A stretch of DNA of 64,000 nt from a virus. The stretch is from positions 1 to 64,000 of IMG/VR virus record IMGVR_UViG_3300042377_000625, one strand, 5' to 3'. The position numbers and the translations under genes are program-made. Below are positions 28,940 through 36,622 of the stretch, in pieces. Numbering within the stretch: position 1 is the stretch's first letter; every line of letters begins with the position of its first letter. The notes beneath the pieces were generated by a model. It had not been told where the DNA came from, did no database searches, and was given only the letters and a program-made list of their open reading frames with translations.

Positions 28940-30811
28940 ATGGGAGCATTATTAGAATCAGGTCTTGTTGGTAACATCGGGTTAAAACACCTTAAAGTTA
29001 TCAAAGAAGATACTATCAACAAATGGGATAAATTAGGATTCCTAGAAGGCCTTAAAGGTCACCTAAAAGAAAACGTAGCTCAGTTATATGAGAACCAAGC
29101 GTCTTTCTTAATTAACGAAGCAACGTCTGACGGGTCTTCAGGTTCATTTGAAACTGTTGTATTCCCTATCGTAAGACGTGTATTCTCTAAATTATTAGCG
29201 AATGACATCGTATCAGTACAAGCGATGAATTTACCAATCGGTAAATTATTCTTCTTTGTACCTAAAATTCAAGGGTATTCAGGTGGTACTAACACTCCAT
29301 GGAGTGATGTATCTTCAGGAGACCACTACGCACCACTAGGAGCACCAAACGGACCAACATCTCAAAATGCAGGTTACACAGGAACTGGAGCGGTTGCTAA
29401 AAACCTTTATGACTTATTCTACGAAGGAACTGAACCAGGTTTAGACCCAGCAGGTTTATTCGATTATTCAAAAGGTCGTTGGTCAGCAATCACTGCAAGT
29501 ACGTTGATTCAAGCATGGTCAAATGGGTCATTAGTTGATGCAACTATTAATGATGGTGCACCAGCAAATGGTATTGAAATTGCTTCAGGTAACACAAGAA
29601 AAGTTATTGTTAAAATGTGTGGTTTCGCTGATACAGGAGCTGGTAAATTAATCGGACCTGACGGTAATGAAATGGATACAGAATCTTTCTTATCTGATTT
29701 AGTTATCTTTACAGGTGCTGGTTTAACAGTTGCTGAAGGTTCTCCATGTACAGTTTCAACAGGAGCATTATTGTTCAGAGTTGTTACTCAACAATATGGT
29801 AAAGGAATCGTTTCTTACGGTAATACAGTTCAAACTAATTGGCCAGCGGCATCAGGTAATAACCCTGCAGGTAACGGTGGTTCGTTTAAAACCGTATGTG
29901 ACGCTAACGGATGTATCTACTTAGAAGTTGATTTATCTTGTCCAGTATGTGCTGATTGTGATTCTACATCTTTAGATGGTTACACAGGTACTACTATTAC
30001 TGAAGCGTCTTCAGGAACATCATTCTACGCAGCGTTCAGACGTTACGAACAATTAGAATTTGAAGATAAAATCGGTGAGGTTTCTTTCGACTTAGATTCA
30101 GTTACTGTATCTGTTACAGAAAGAAAATTAAGAGCACAATGGTCTCCTGAGTTAGCTCAAGACGTTGCTGCATTCCACAACATCGATGCTGAAGCTGAAT
30201 TAACGGCTTTATTATCTGAACAAGTTGCTGCTGAAATCGACCGTGAAATCTTAAGAGATTTACGTAAAGGTGCGGCATGGAACTTACGTTGGGATTACAA
30301 CGGATGGAGAAGAATTTCTCAAACTACATCTTATACTCAAAAAGATTGGAATCAAACATTAATTACTGCAATTAACCAATTGTCAGCACAAATCCACAAA
30401 TCTACATTAAGAGGTGGAGCTAACTGGATTGTAGTTTCTTCTGAGATTTCGGCTATTTTTGATGATTTAGAGTACTTCCACGTATCTAACGCGTCTCCAG
30501 AGCAAGACCAATACAACATGGGTATTGAAAGAGTTGGAACATTAGCAGGTCGTTACCAAGTTTACCGTGACCCTTACTTCCCAGCTAACACAGTGTTAGT
30601 AGGACATAAAGGAACGTCATTGTTAGACACAGGTTACATCTACGCACCGTATGTACCATTACAATTAACACCTACAATGTATAACCCATTCAACTTCACA
30701 CCTATTAAAGGTATTATGACACGTTACGCTAAGAAAATGGTTAACAACCGTTTCTACGGACGTATCACAGTTGATGGAGTTAGAACATTCGACTTAAGAG
30801 AATTGAGATAA
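28940..30811 (+). CDS. 23: Major capsid protein (gp23-like)
   Basis: 623 residues. The N-terminal 60 residues form a helical pro-sequence ending FLINE-A (E60/A61), matching the (L/I)-x-E/A cut that matures T4 gp23 at residue 65. Capsid-like blocks follow: VFPIVRRVFSKLLANDIVSVQAMNLPIGKLFFFVPK, EQLEFEDKIGEVSFDLDSVTVSVTERKLRAQWSPELAQDVAAFHNIDAEAELTALLSEQVAAEIDREILRDL and a C-terminal RYAKKMVNNRFYGRITV. A middle insertion (about 185-345), including CPVCADCD, probably forms an extra surface domain. Codon use is better balanced than in its neighbours, as expected for an abundant protein. Confidence 0.95.
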   Translation: MGALLESGLVGNIGLKHLKVIKEDTINKWDKLGFLEGLKGHLKENVAQLYENQASFLINEATSDGSSGSFETVVFPIVRRVFSKLLANDIVSVQAMNLPIGKLFFFVPKIQGYSGGTNTPWSDVSSGDHYAPLGAPNGPTSQNAGYTGTGAVAKNLYDLFYEGTEPGLDPAGLFDYSKGRWSAITASTLIQAWSNGSLVDATINDGAPANGIEIASGNTRKVIVKMCGFADTGAGKLIGPDGNEMDTESFLSDLVIFTGAGLTVAEGSPCTVSTGALLFRVVTQQYGKGIVSYGNTVQTNWPAASGNNPAGNGGSFKTVCDANGCIYLEVDLSCPVCADCDSTSLDGYTGTTITEASSGTSFYAAFRRYEQLEFEDKIGEVSFDLDSVTVSVTERKLRAQWSPELAQDVAAFHNIDAEAELTALLSEQVAAEIDREILRDLRKGAAWNLRWDYNGWRRISQTTSYTQKDWNQTLITAINQLSAQIHKSTLRGGANWIVVSSEISAIFDDLEYFHVSNASPEQDQYNMGIERVGTLAGRYQVYRDPYFPANTVLVGHKGTSLLDTGYIYAPYVPLQLTPTMYNPFNFTPIKGIMTRYAKKMVNNRFYGRITVDGVRTFDLRELR

Positions 30812-30832
30812 TCAACATCTTAAATAATATGA

Positions 30833-30860
30833 AAAGGGACGAGTAATCGTCCCTTTTTTT
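30833..30860 (+). terminator. Terminator after the major capsid gene
   Basis: A 10-bp stem (AAAGGGACGA / TCGTCCCTTT) with a GTAA loop, then a T run. Confidence 0.9.
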
Positions 30861-30870
30861 GTTTTACAAG

Positions 30871-30877
30871 TATTTAT
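30871..30877 (+). promoter_or_regulatory. TATTTAT late-type promoter, 5 nt from ATG
   Basis: TATTTAT-ATTAT-ATG. The upstream in-frame ATG (30859) is before the motif, so 30883 is preferred. Confidence 0.6.
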
Positions 30878-30882
30878 ATTAT

Positions 30883-31296
30883 ATGAGCGAATTACGTAGA
30901 TTAATCAAAGAACATTTATTATTAGAAAAGAAAATTGGGCATATTATGGCCAAAATAGAAATTGCCTTTGGTTTTGAGATTGATAGAACTACCCACGCAT
31001 ATGAAAGAAAAAACAGAACTGATATTCCTGATTATAATGATAGAGAAATATCTAACGGTGAATTAAAATATATAATTGAGAGTTGTAGACGAGAAATTGC
31101 GGAAGGAATTACCACAGGAGAGATTAAAGATGATGTAGCATTTGTTATTAAATCAAAAGAAAAAGAAATCGCTATGGTCATAGTACCAAAACATGGTGGT
31201 GGCTCCTATTGGAAATTACTTATAATTACCGTTTTTAGAGAATCGTATGATTTATCTTTTAGAGTTGGTAAAGACCAATTTGTTATTTGGATTTAA
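30883..31296 (+). CDS. Small protein with capsid-type leader, possibly toxin-like fold
   Basis: 137 residues from ATG 30883. It begins MSELRRLIKEHLLLEKK, a basic amphipathic leader with L-L-E like those of other head proteins. The body has THAYERKNRTDIPDYNDREIS, then IAEGITTGEIKDDVAFVIKSKEKEIAMVIVPK and YWKLLIITVFRESYDLSFRVGKDQFVI. A HA-x-E-R start with strands ending in a K-x-x-VI strand recalls RelE/DUF4258-like folds, but this is a weak resemblance. If packaged, it could be delivered into the host with the DNA. Confidence 0.55.
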   Translation: MSELRRLIKEHLLLEKKIGHIMAKIEIAFGFEIDRTTHAYERKNRTDIPDYNDREISNGELKYIIESCRREIAEGITTGEIKDDVAFVIKSKEKEIAMVIVPKHGGGSYWKLLIITVFRESYDLSFRVGKDQFVIWI

Positions 31297-31338
31297 AAAA
31301 GAACGGGACTTAGTATCTAAATCGTTTCTATCCCGTTC
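31295..31338 (-). terminator. Terminator of the small RNA
   Basis: GAACGGGA and TCCCGTTC pair (31301-31308 with 31331-31338). Six T on the - strand follow at 31295-31300. Confidence 0.8.
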
Positions 31339-31407
31339 AAATTAGGAGGTTTTCGTCCTAACCATTATGATTGATTTAGTTGTATCTGAATCGTTTCCCT
31401 CAACCAC
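31295..31407 (-). ncRNA. Candidate small RNA on the opposite strand, about 112 nt
   Basis: A complete transcription unit without a protein frame. A host-type promoter lies at 31412-31441 (- strand). An inner hairpin (TTAGGA / TCCTAA, 31342-31361) follows, then a strong terminator (GAACGGGA...TCCCGTTC with six T). Two near-copies of GAAACGATTCAGATAC stand about 70 nt apart (31381-31395 and 31312-31326). The first contains a 15-mer identical to 8602-8616. It overlaps the stop codon of the convergent gene. Confidence 0.7.
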
Positions 31408-31411
31408 ATTA

Positions 31412-31441
31412 CAAAGATAAGTAAATATACTGAATCCACAA
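31412..31441 (-). promoter_or_regulatory. Host-type promoter of the small RNA
   Basis: On the - strand: TTG, 19 nt, TATCTTTG at 31412-31419. Confidence 0.7.
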
Positions 31442-31462
31442 CTTTTTTTTCGAAAAAACAGA

Positions 31463-31469
31463 TATTTAT
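31463..31469 (+). promoter_or_regulatory. TATTTAT late-type promoter
   Basis: In GATATTTATATATT, 19 nt before the ATG at 31489. Confidence 0.5.
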
Positions 31470-31488
31470 ATATTAAACAGAAATAGGT

Positions 31489-32364
31489 ATGAAAAAATTA
31501 TATTTTTTAAATGAAGAAGAATCTAAAAGAATTCTAAATCTTCATAAAGAAGCAACTAAAAAACAATATCTTAAAGAAGACGACACTATGATGTCATCTG
31601 AAAATGAGTTAGCCGAAGATGGTGTAATGGCGTCAATGGCAACAGGTGCTGCAATTGGTGGAGCCGTTGGTTTAGTTCCAGGAGCAATTATCGGTGGAGC
31701 GATTGGATTAATTAACGGATTAATTAATGGTGGGAATTATTCTTACAAAGGTGCCGAAAAAATTTTACAAGCTTGTGGAAATTTAAAAGAAGTTGGTAAA
31801 TCAACACTGAGTAGAGCCACATTAAATGGTATTGCCGATGGTATTAACGCAGCGGTTGATGGTATGGGTACTGATGAGGATGCAATTAAAAGTAATCTAC
31901 AAAAAATCACAACAATTCCTGATTTATGTGCGATGTCAAACATATATAATACAAGACATGGTGAAAGTTTATTCGCAGCAATTGATGGGGACATCGATTC
32001 TGAGGGTGAATGGAAACAATATGTTTTTTTACCATTATTAGACGCATATGAAAACAGTGTTGACCTTGGTAAAAAATTGGCGGCACAAAAGGAATCAAGT
32101 GTCGTAAAGGGATTTGAAAAATTTCCTTGTATTCCAAGTAACCCAAAAGCGAAATCATCAAAATTGAGTGACGGTAGTATTGCTTACATAATTGATGGGG
32201 TGGTTTATTACGGGAATGGTAGAAAAAAATTGGTCGACGGAACTATGGCCAGTTATTCTTGTGGTAAAGAATCGTCTAATACTAAGACAAATACTAAGAC
32301 AAAAGTTAAACAACCAACAATACCTTCAGATACAGATTTAGATATGGTATTGACTAAACTTTAA
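31489..32364 (+). CDS. Putative internal head protein with glycine-zipper and annexin-like segment
   Basis: 291 residues. The leader MKKLYFLNEEESKRILNLHKEATKKQYLKE resembles the start of the next protein. Residues about 50-85 form a glycine zipper (ATGAAIGGAVGLVPGAIIGGAIGLINGLING), a membrane-inserting pattern. Then INAAVDGMGTDEDAIKSNLQKI and DLCAMSNIYNTRHGESLFAAI recall the GxGTDE calcium-binding repeat of annexins. A leader suited to protease processing, plus a membrane-active segment, fits a protein packaged in the head and inserted in the host envelope at infection. That is an inference. It is cotranscribed with the next gene. Confidence 0.6.
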   Translation: MKKLYFLNEEESKRILNLHKEATKKQYLKEDDTMMSSENELAEDGVMASMATGAAIGGAVGLVPGAIIGGAIGLINGLINGGNYSYKGAEKILQACGNLKEVGKSTLSRATLNGIADGINAAVDGMGTDEDAIKSNLQKITTIPDLCAMSNIYNTRHGESLFAAIDGDIDSEGEWKQYVFLPLLDAYENSVDLGKKLAAQKESSVVKGFEKFPCIPSNPKAKSSKLSDGSIAYIIDGVVYYGNGRKKLVDGTMASYSCGKESSNTKTNTKTKVKQPTIPSDTDLDMVLTKL

Positions 32365-32380
32365 ATTATTAATTATTAAA

Positions 32381-32863
32381 ATGAAGAAAATTATAAAAAT
32401 AACTGAATCTGAAAAAGAGTCTATTTTAAATTTACATAACACGTATAAAAATAGATTAATGGAACAAACACCAGCTCCTGTAACTGCAGCTCCTGCAACC
32501 GCAACTCCTGCAACCGCAGCTCCTGCAACCGCAGCTCCTGCATCCCAAGATAGAAAAGTAGATTGTACAACAACTAAAAATCCTACAAGATGTAAACAAA
32601 AAGTTTTAGATGTACAAGTTAAAATTAACGATAAATGTACTAAGATATCTAAAAAATTAGTTGAGGATGGTATATACGGTACTAATACTATGAACGCAAT
32701 TAATGCTTGTACGGGTATTGATTTGAGTAAAAGTTCGGGAACTCAAACACCCGCAGGAGTACAAACACCTGCAGGAGTACAAACACCCGCAGGAGTACAA
32801 ACACCCGCTGGAACTACAGTTGCGTCAGCAACAGATGAACCTGTTGATAGCTTAACGGTTTAA
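32381..32863 (+). CDS. Peptidoglycan-binding-like protein with Pro repeats
   Basis: 160 residues. The leader MKKIIKITESEKESILNLHNTYKNRLME matches that of the preceding protein (ES...ILNLH...L-x-E). An Ala/Thr/Pro repeat (about 31-55) follows. Then comes a compact cysteine-bearing domain (VDCTTTKNPTRCKQKVLDVQVKINDKC...LVEDGIYGTNTMNAINAC) resembling the PG_binding_1 fold (x-x-DGxFGxxTxxAv). Four TPAGVQ repeats end the protein. A wall-binding role is likely. It overlaps the stop of the convergent methylglyoxal synthase gene. Confidence 0.65.
   Translation: MKKIIKITESEKESILNLHNTYKNRLMEQTPAPVTAAPATATPATAAPATAAPASQDRKVDCTTTKNPTRCKQKVLDVQVKINDKCTKISKKLVEDGIYGTNTMNAINACTGIDLSKSSGTQTPAGVQTPAGVQTPAGVQTPAGTTVASATDEPVDSLTV
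32468..32550 (+). repeat. Ala/Pro/Thr coding repeat
   Basis: Degenerate tandem GCTCCTGCAACCGCA units encoding PATAA-type repeats. Confidence 0.8.
32744..32811 (+). repeat. 18-bp tandem repeat encoding TPAGVQ
   Basis: Four copies of CAAACACCCGCAGGAGTA, almost identical, so recent expansion is likely. Confidence 0.9.
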
Positions 32864-33243
32864 TCTTCTAAGGGACTGATTAATCTACTAGCGGTAGAAT
32901 AATTCGTAGCGATTGCAATGTCATGGACATTACAAATTCTTAATAACATACTAACATCTACTTGATGTGGATGAACTTCTAAGGGGTCGATAAAGAATAT
33001 AACTATATCGACTTCTTTGTTTACAATCATTGACGCAATCTGAGCGTCACCACCCATAGGACCACTTAACATCGTCTCAACCTTAGTTAATCCAGCATGT
33101 TTTAAATGTTTTCCTGTTGTACCTGTGGCAACTACTTCAACATTATCTGAAGTGAAGAAAGGTAGTCGTTTCATTACGAATGATACCATATCGGCCTTCT
33201 TACCGTCGTGAGCGATTAACGCTAATTTAATCTTCTGTTTCAT
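32860..33243 (-). CDS. mgsA: Methylglyoxal synthase
   Basis: 127 residues from ATG 33243 (MKQKIKLALIAHDGKK). Blocks match MgsA throughout: ALIAHDGKKADMVSFV, ELVATGTTG-like VVATGTTGKHLKHAGL, MLSGPMGGDAQIASMI (contains the catalytic Asp), DIVIFFIDPLEVHPHQVDVSMLLRICNVHDIAIATNYSTA (contains the active-site His). The length is normal. It would convert dihydroxyacetone phosphate to methylglyoxal and phosphate, draining glycolysis and freeing phosphate. As a phage-borne metabolic gene it is unusual. It is coupled to the gene upstream by a 17-nt overlap. Confidence 0.9.
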   Translation of the reverse strand: MKQKIKLALIAHDGKKADMVSFVMKRLPFFTSDNVEVVATGTTGKHLKHAGLTKVETMLSGPMGGDAQIASMIVNKEVDIVIFFIDPLEVHPHQVDVSMLLRICNVHDIAIATNYSTASRLISPLED

Positions 33244-33460
33244 TTTTAATTTCCTGTTTTGACATAACTCTAATTGCTCTTGATACAACCTCTGCCTCAC
33301 CTAAAGAATAAACCCCCTCGTGGTATGCCTTCTTAACCGCTTGTATTAATAGGTATGAAGCATTGTCTTTATCCATAGATTGTAGTAGCACGTCTAAATG
33401 GTCCTCAGTTAGTAGAGGTATTGTGTCGAATAGTTTTCCAAATAATTGTTGTTCTTCCAT
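33227..33460 (-). CDS. Small helical protein coupled to methylglyoxal synthase
   Basis: 77 residues (MEEQQLFGKLFDTIPLLTEDHLDVLLQSMDKDNASYLLIQAVKKAYHEGVYSLGEAEVVSRAIRVM). Entirely helical, no membrane segment, no recognised family. It overlaps mgsA by 17 nt and shares its transcript, both lying opposite to the head genes. Confidence 0.6.
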   Translation of the reverse strand: MEEQQLFGKLFDTIPLLTEDHLDVLLQSMDKDNASYLLIQAVKKAYHEGVYSLGEAEVVSRAIRVMSKQEIKNETED

Positions 33461-33483
33461 TGTGAAAATATCTTTTTTTGATA

Positions 33484-33490
33484 TATTTAT
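33484..33490 (+). promoter_or_regulatory. TATTTAT late-type promoter
   Basis: In ATATATTTATAAG, 18 nt before the ATG at 33509. Confidence 0.5.
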
Positions 33491-33508
33491 AAGTATACTA
33501 AAATATCT

Positions 33509-34954
33509 ATGCTAAATCAATTAATAAAGAAAGTATTACTCGAGGCAACTTCTGACAGTAATGGGGGTAGAGGGTCCTATGTTTCTCCTTTACAACCTGG
33601 TGTTAGAGAATTTAGTAAAGAGTCGTTACAACCATTTATAACACCCGTATCAAAGTATGTCAATACTGAGTTGGGATACGACAGTTATGACGGTAAAATG
33701 AGTACCCCTAAAAAGAAAATTAAAAAGATGGAAAATAAAGCAAAAAACATCTCCAATTATATTAAGAATCACCCTACTTTAACATCTGGTGATGATGAAG
33801 GTAATAATATAAACCAAACACCTGGAGGTAAAAAAAGTATTGTACCAATCACAACTCTAAAAGAGTGGATTGAAATAAAAAAAGACACTGTAGTTGTTGG
33901 TGAAAAGAAAGTAATTAAACTTAACGAAGGTGATATTATTCGAATGGTAAAAAGAATTTTATCTGAACAAGATGATGAAAAAACTTATTATAAGTTAGGT
34001 GCAACAGGTTTAGGATTTAAAATTATTGATGGAAAATTATACACGGTATTATTTAATAAATCAACAGGTGAAGTAAAACCAGACTACGCATTAAACGGGG
34101 AGTTATACGACTTCAAAGTAGATGTTAAAACAGGTGAAGTACTTGACGAGGACTATAGAACAAATATCGAATTCACAGAGTTTTATTGGAATGATATAGT
34201 TCGTTCTGATATACAACCTGGACAATATAATAATGTAAGATACAAATTTATTGCCGTGGCACCTGAAGGTGTTCCTAATAAGGCCTCAATCGGTAAACCA
34301 GTTGTTTACACGGGTAATATTGTTGCAGAGGACATAAGTGTCTTAAAATCAATCGGAATGACCGAATCTAAAGATACTACCATTTCACCTATGATGTATT
34401 ATAAGAAGGGTGGAAAAGGGTATTATGTGATGTTATATCCTGGCGCAAGACCTGGTACTGAAGTTACAATTGGTGGGTCATCAAAAAAAACAACACCAAC
34501 ACCGACTAATATTAGTTTGGATATTACAGAACCGTTCGTATTTGACAAAACAGAATTAAAACCTGAAGCTCAAGATAAGATTGATAAATTTATTTCTAAT
34601 TTAAATGGTTACTTGAAAACATATCCTAAGTATGGTAAATTCTTATTACAAAACGTCCCATTAATTATCGGATATTCATCAAGAGATAAAGACCCTAACG
34701 ATAGAATAATTGGTAAATTACCTGCATGTCAATCATCTAAAACTATTGGTGAGTATAATCAATGTTTATCACAACAAAGAGCAAATACAATCGCTAATAT
34801 GATTAAAGAGAAAACGGGTATTGTTATGACCCCTATTGGTAAAGGTGAAACGACTGAGTTCGGGCCAGGATGGACAAAAGAAAAATCAACTACTACTGAC
34901 CAAACACAACCTAATAGAAGGTTTGTAATTAAAATTAAAGATTATACAGAATAA
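33509..34954 (+). CDS. OmpA-domain protein with capsid-type leader
   Basis: 481 residues. It begins MLNQLIKKVLLE-ATSDSNGG. The L-L-E/ATSD junction closely copies the capsid cleavage site INE/ATSD at residue 60 of the major capsid protein. The middle is beta-rich and unassigned. The C-terminal 150 residues are OmpA-like: ITEPFVFDKTELKPEAQDKIDKFISNL, IIGYSSRDKD, LSQQRANTIANMIKEKTG and a final NRRFVIKI. OmpA domains bind peptidoglycan diaminopimelate. It is probably a virion protein contacting the cell wall. The last + strand gene before the strand switch. Confidence 0.75.
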   Translation: MLNQLIKKVLLEATSDSNGGRGSYVSPLQPGVREFSKESLQPFITPVSKYVNTELGYDSYDGKMSTPKKKIKKMENKAKNISNYIKNHPTLTSGDDEGNNINQTPGGKKSIVPITTLKEWIEIKKDTVVVGEKKVIKLNEGDIIRMVKRILSEQDDEKTYYKLGATGLGFKIIDGKLYTVLFNKSTGEVKPDYALNGELYDFKVDVKTGEVLDEDYRTNIEFTEFYWNDIVRSDIQPGQYNNVRYKFIAVAPEGVPNKASIGKPVVYTGNIVAEDISVLKSIGMTESKDTTISPMMYYKKGGKGYYVMLYPGARPGTEVTIGGSSKKTTPTPTNISLDITEPFVFDKTELKPEAQDKIDKFISNLNGYLKTYPKYGKFLLQNVPLIIGYSSRDKDPNDRIIGKLPACQSSKTIGEYNQCLSQQRANTIANMIKEKTGIVMTPIGKGETTEFGPGWTKEKSTTTDQTQPNRRFVIKIKDYTE

Positions 34955-34982
34955 AAAAAAGAGGTCATTAGACCTCTTTTTT
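34955..34982. terminator. Bidirectional terminator at the strand switch
   Basis: A perfect 12-bp stem (six A plus GAGGTC / GACCTC plus six T) around ATTA separates converging + and - strand operons. Confidence 0.9.
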
Positions 34983-34984
34983 AT

Positions 34985-35380
34985 TTAGAACACTTTGATG
35001 TTGATAATTTTCTTATCAGTGTAGTCATCAAAGCAGTAGATTAAAACATACTTACCTAACTTAGGATGAGTATTAGTATGTGGAATACTATCTAATGTGA
35101 CAACCCCTGTTTTCTTATCTTGGATATATACGTATGAATCGTATGTGAATTCATTATGTAACGTTTGATTAAGTTTGAAGTCCTTGAAAAATCTAACTGA
35201 ATCAAGATTAGTGATATCAATCTTGTATGTGTTAAGTAACAACTTAACGGATACGGAATCTTTAACCCATAAATCACTTAACTCATAGAAGTTCCCCGCC
35301 TTCTTAATAGAGGATTCAACCTGAGCGAAACCAACACATGTGGTTAAGACTAAAACGATGAGTGTGATTAATTTTTTCAT
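34985..35380 (-). CDS. Secreted protein with signal peptide
   Basis: 131 residues. MKKLITLIVLVLTTCVGFAQ-VES is a clear Sec signal with cleavage after Ala/Gln at about 19-20, typical of Bacteroidota proteins. The mature part is small, beta-rich, with Tyr/Lys content and no cysteines. No family is recognised. Exported to the periplasm, it may modify the envelope or protect the infected cell. It lies between a terminator and another small gene on the - strand. Confidence 0.7.
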   Translation of the reverse strand: MKKLITLIVLVLTTCVGFAQVESSIKKAGNFYELSDLWVKDSVSVKLLLNTYKIDITNLDSVRFFKDFKLNQTLHNEFTYDSYVYIQDKKTGVVTLDSIPHTNTHPKLGKYVLIYCFDDYTDKKIINIKVF

Positions 35381-35389
35381 ATTACAAAG

Positions 35390-35800
35390 TTAAGCAATTT
35401 TTTCTAATATTGATGATAAAGAATGAACTATTTGTGATTTTATTTCATCTTCGTACCCTTGTCTCATAATCTCTGTTTTGTTATCATACAAAACATTTAA
35501 TTTTTCCCAATCTCTCTGAGACAAAACTATATCATAATGGTATACGTGATTGGTAATACTAATTTTTCTATCGTCCATAAGGATAAATAAACCTAACGTA
35601 ACATTCTTGATATATTTCTTACCTGATAGTGGAGCAATTAAAAATTTAGAATCAGGATGATTAATAAGTCTACGACAAATTGCGGTACAAATCTTTTCAT
35701 TTTCCGATAGTCGACTTTTTTCTGTGAAAAATCGATACTTGTGCCAAAGAGTAAATTTAGTGTACCATCTCTTTAGAACCCTCTTTAAATATATTTTCAT
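35390..35800 (-). CDS. Hypothetical protein, basic N-terminus
   Basis: 136 residues. The first 30 are very basic and aromatic (MKIYLKRVLKRWYTKFTLWHKYRFFTEKSR). Then come a helix (NEKICTAICRRLINH), a beta-rich middle and a helical end. No family is recognised. A host-type -7 element (TATCTTTG, 35836-35843) lies upstream on the same strand, so it probably forms an early unit with the secreted protein. Confidence 0.6.
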   Translation of the reverse strand: MKIYLKRVLKRWYTKFTLWHKYRFFTEKSRLSENEKICTAICRRLINHPDSKFLIAPLSGKKYIKNVTLGLFILMDDRKISITNHVYHYDIVLSQRDWEKLNVLYDNKTEIMRQGYEDEIKSQIVHSLSSILEKIA

Positions 35801-35835
35801 TTTTTTGTTGTATGTTGATTACATTATCTTAAGTA

Positions 35836-35843
35836 CAAAGATA
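35836..35843 (-). promoter_or_regulatory. Host-type -7 element
   Basis: TATCTTTG on the - strand, about 36 nt upstream of the ATG at 35800. No clear -33 element at the right distance. Confidence 0.45.
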
Positions 35844-35857
35844 GTAAAAATATTGAC

Positions 35858-35892
35858 AAAAAAAAATAACCTTAAAATAATTAAGGTTATTT
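35858..35892 (-). terminator. Terminator after the tail-gene operon
   Basis: On the - strand AATAACCTTAA and TTAAGGTTATT pair, followed by about nine T, downstream of the stop at 35922. Confidence 0.85.
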
Positions 35893-35921
35893 CTTGTATT
35901 TTTTATTATTAGTCTTACTAA

Positions 35922-36524
35922 TTACCCGTTTAATCCGTTACCACCAATAAGAACCGCGTTCATTTGAACAACTTCTCTACCAGCACTATTTGTATAGGTT
36001 GGATGTGGAGGAATTATTGTAATTACCGAATTGTCGCATATTTCCTGGCATATGGTGGTTTCAGTGTTAGACGATAATGGTGGTAGATTTTTACAATCTT
36101 CACAATCTAAAAATGGCCCTGAACTGTAATGATAATTTGTTTCACCCGTTAGTGATAACTCATCAAAAGTAGCACAAAATGGTGTTTCAGAACCAAATTG
36201 TATTTCATAAGTAATACCTGTTGTAGGAGTACCATATTCACGACAAAAATTAGTTGCTTCAATATTAAACACTTCTAAGTCATTACATCCTATAAATTTA
36301 AAATTTAAAGACTCTGTAAGACCACTTAAACACGTACAACAATCGTCGTGTAATTGAACAAAGGATATATTTAGAGTTTCCGCGCTTTCTGTTACTGCCC
36401 CAACAGTACCACAAAATCGAGCCTCGCTAATATCGAACTCTACTGTGGCCCCCAAAGTTAACGTTGCTGCAGAAAGAATGTATACATCATTAGTTAAACA
36501 TTCATTTATAATATAATTTGCCAT
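35922..36524 (-). CDS. Cysteine-rich virion/fibre-type protein
   Basis: 200 residues with at least ten cysteines (DDCCTC, CEDC, CQEIC). Beta-rich, Thr/Ser/Asn-rich, without signal peptide, ending VVQMNAVLIGGNGLNG. The style matches the long adhesin at 56850, with its Cys pairs and Thr-rich strands, so a tail or surface decoration protein is likely. It is the last gene of the - strand tail operon. Confidence 0.55.
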   Translation of the reverse strand: MANYIINECLTNDVYILSAATLTLGATVEFDISEARFCGTVGAVTESAETLNISFVQLHDDCCTCLSGLTESLNFKFIGCNDLEVFNIEATNFCREYGTPTTGITYEIQFGSETPFCATFDELSLTGETNYHYSSGPFLDCEDCKNLPPLSSNTETTICQEICDNSVITIIPPHPTYTNSAGREVVQMNAVLIGGNGLNG

Positions 36525-36610
36525 ATCTTTTGTGTTATTTTTTTTTTAATTTTTATAGGTTATAATGTAAAATTTAATAATTTTATATTATTTAACATTT
36601 TGTTTTTATT

Positions 36611-36617
36611 ATAAATA
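36611..36617 (-). promoter_or_regulatory. TATTTAT motif, distant
   Basis: TATTTAT on the - strand, 86 nt upstream of the ATG at 36524. Weak case because of distance. Confidence 0.35.
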
Positions 36618-36622
36618 TCTTA

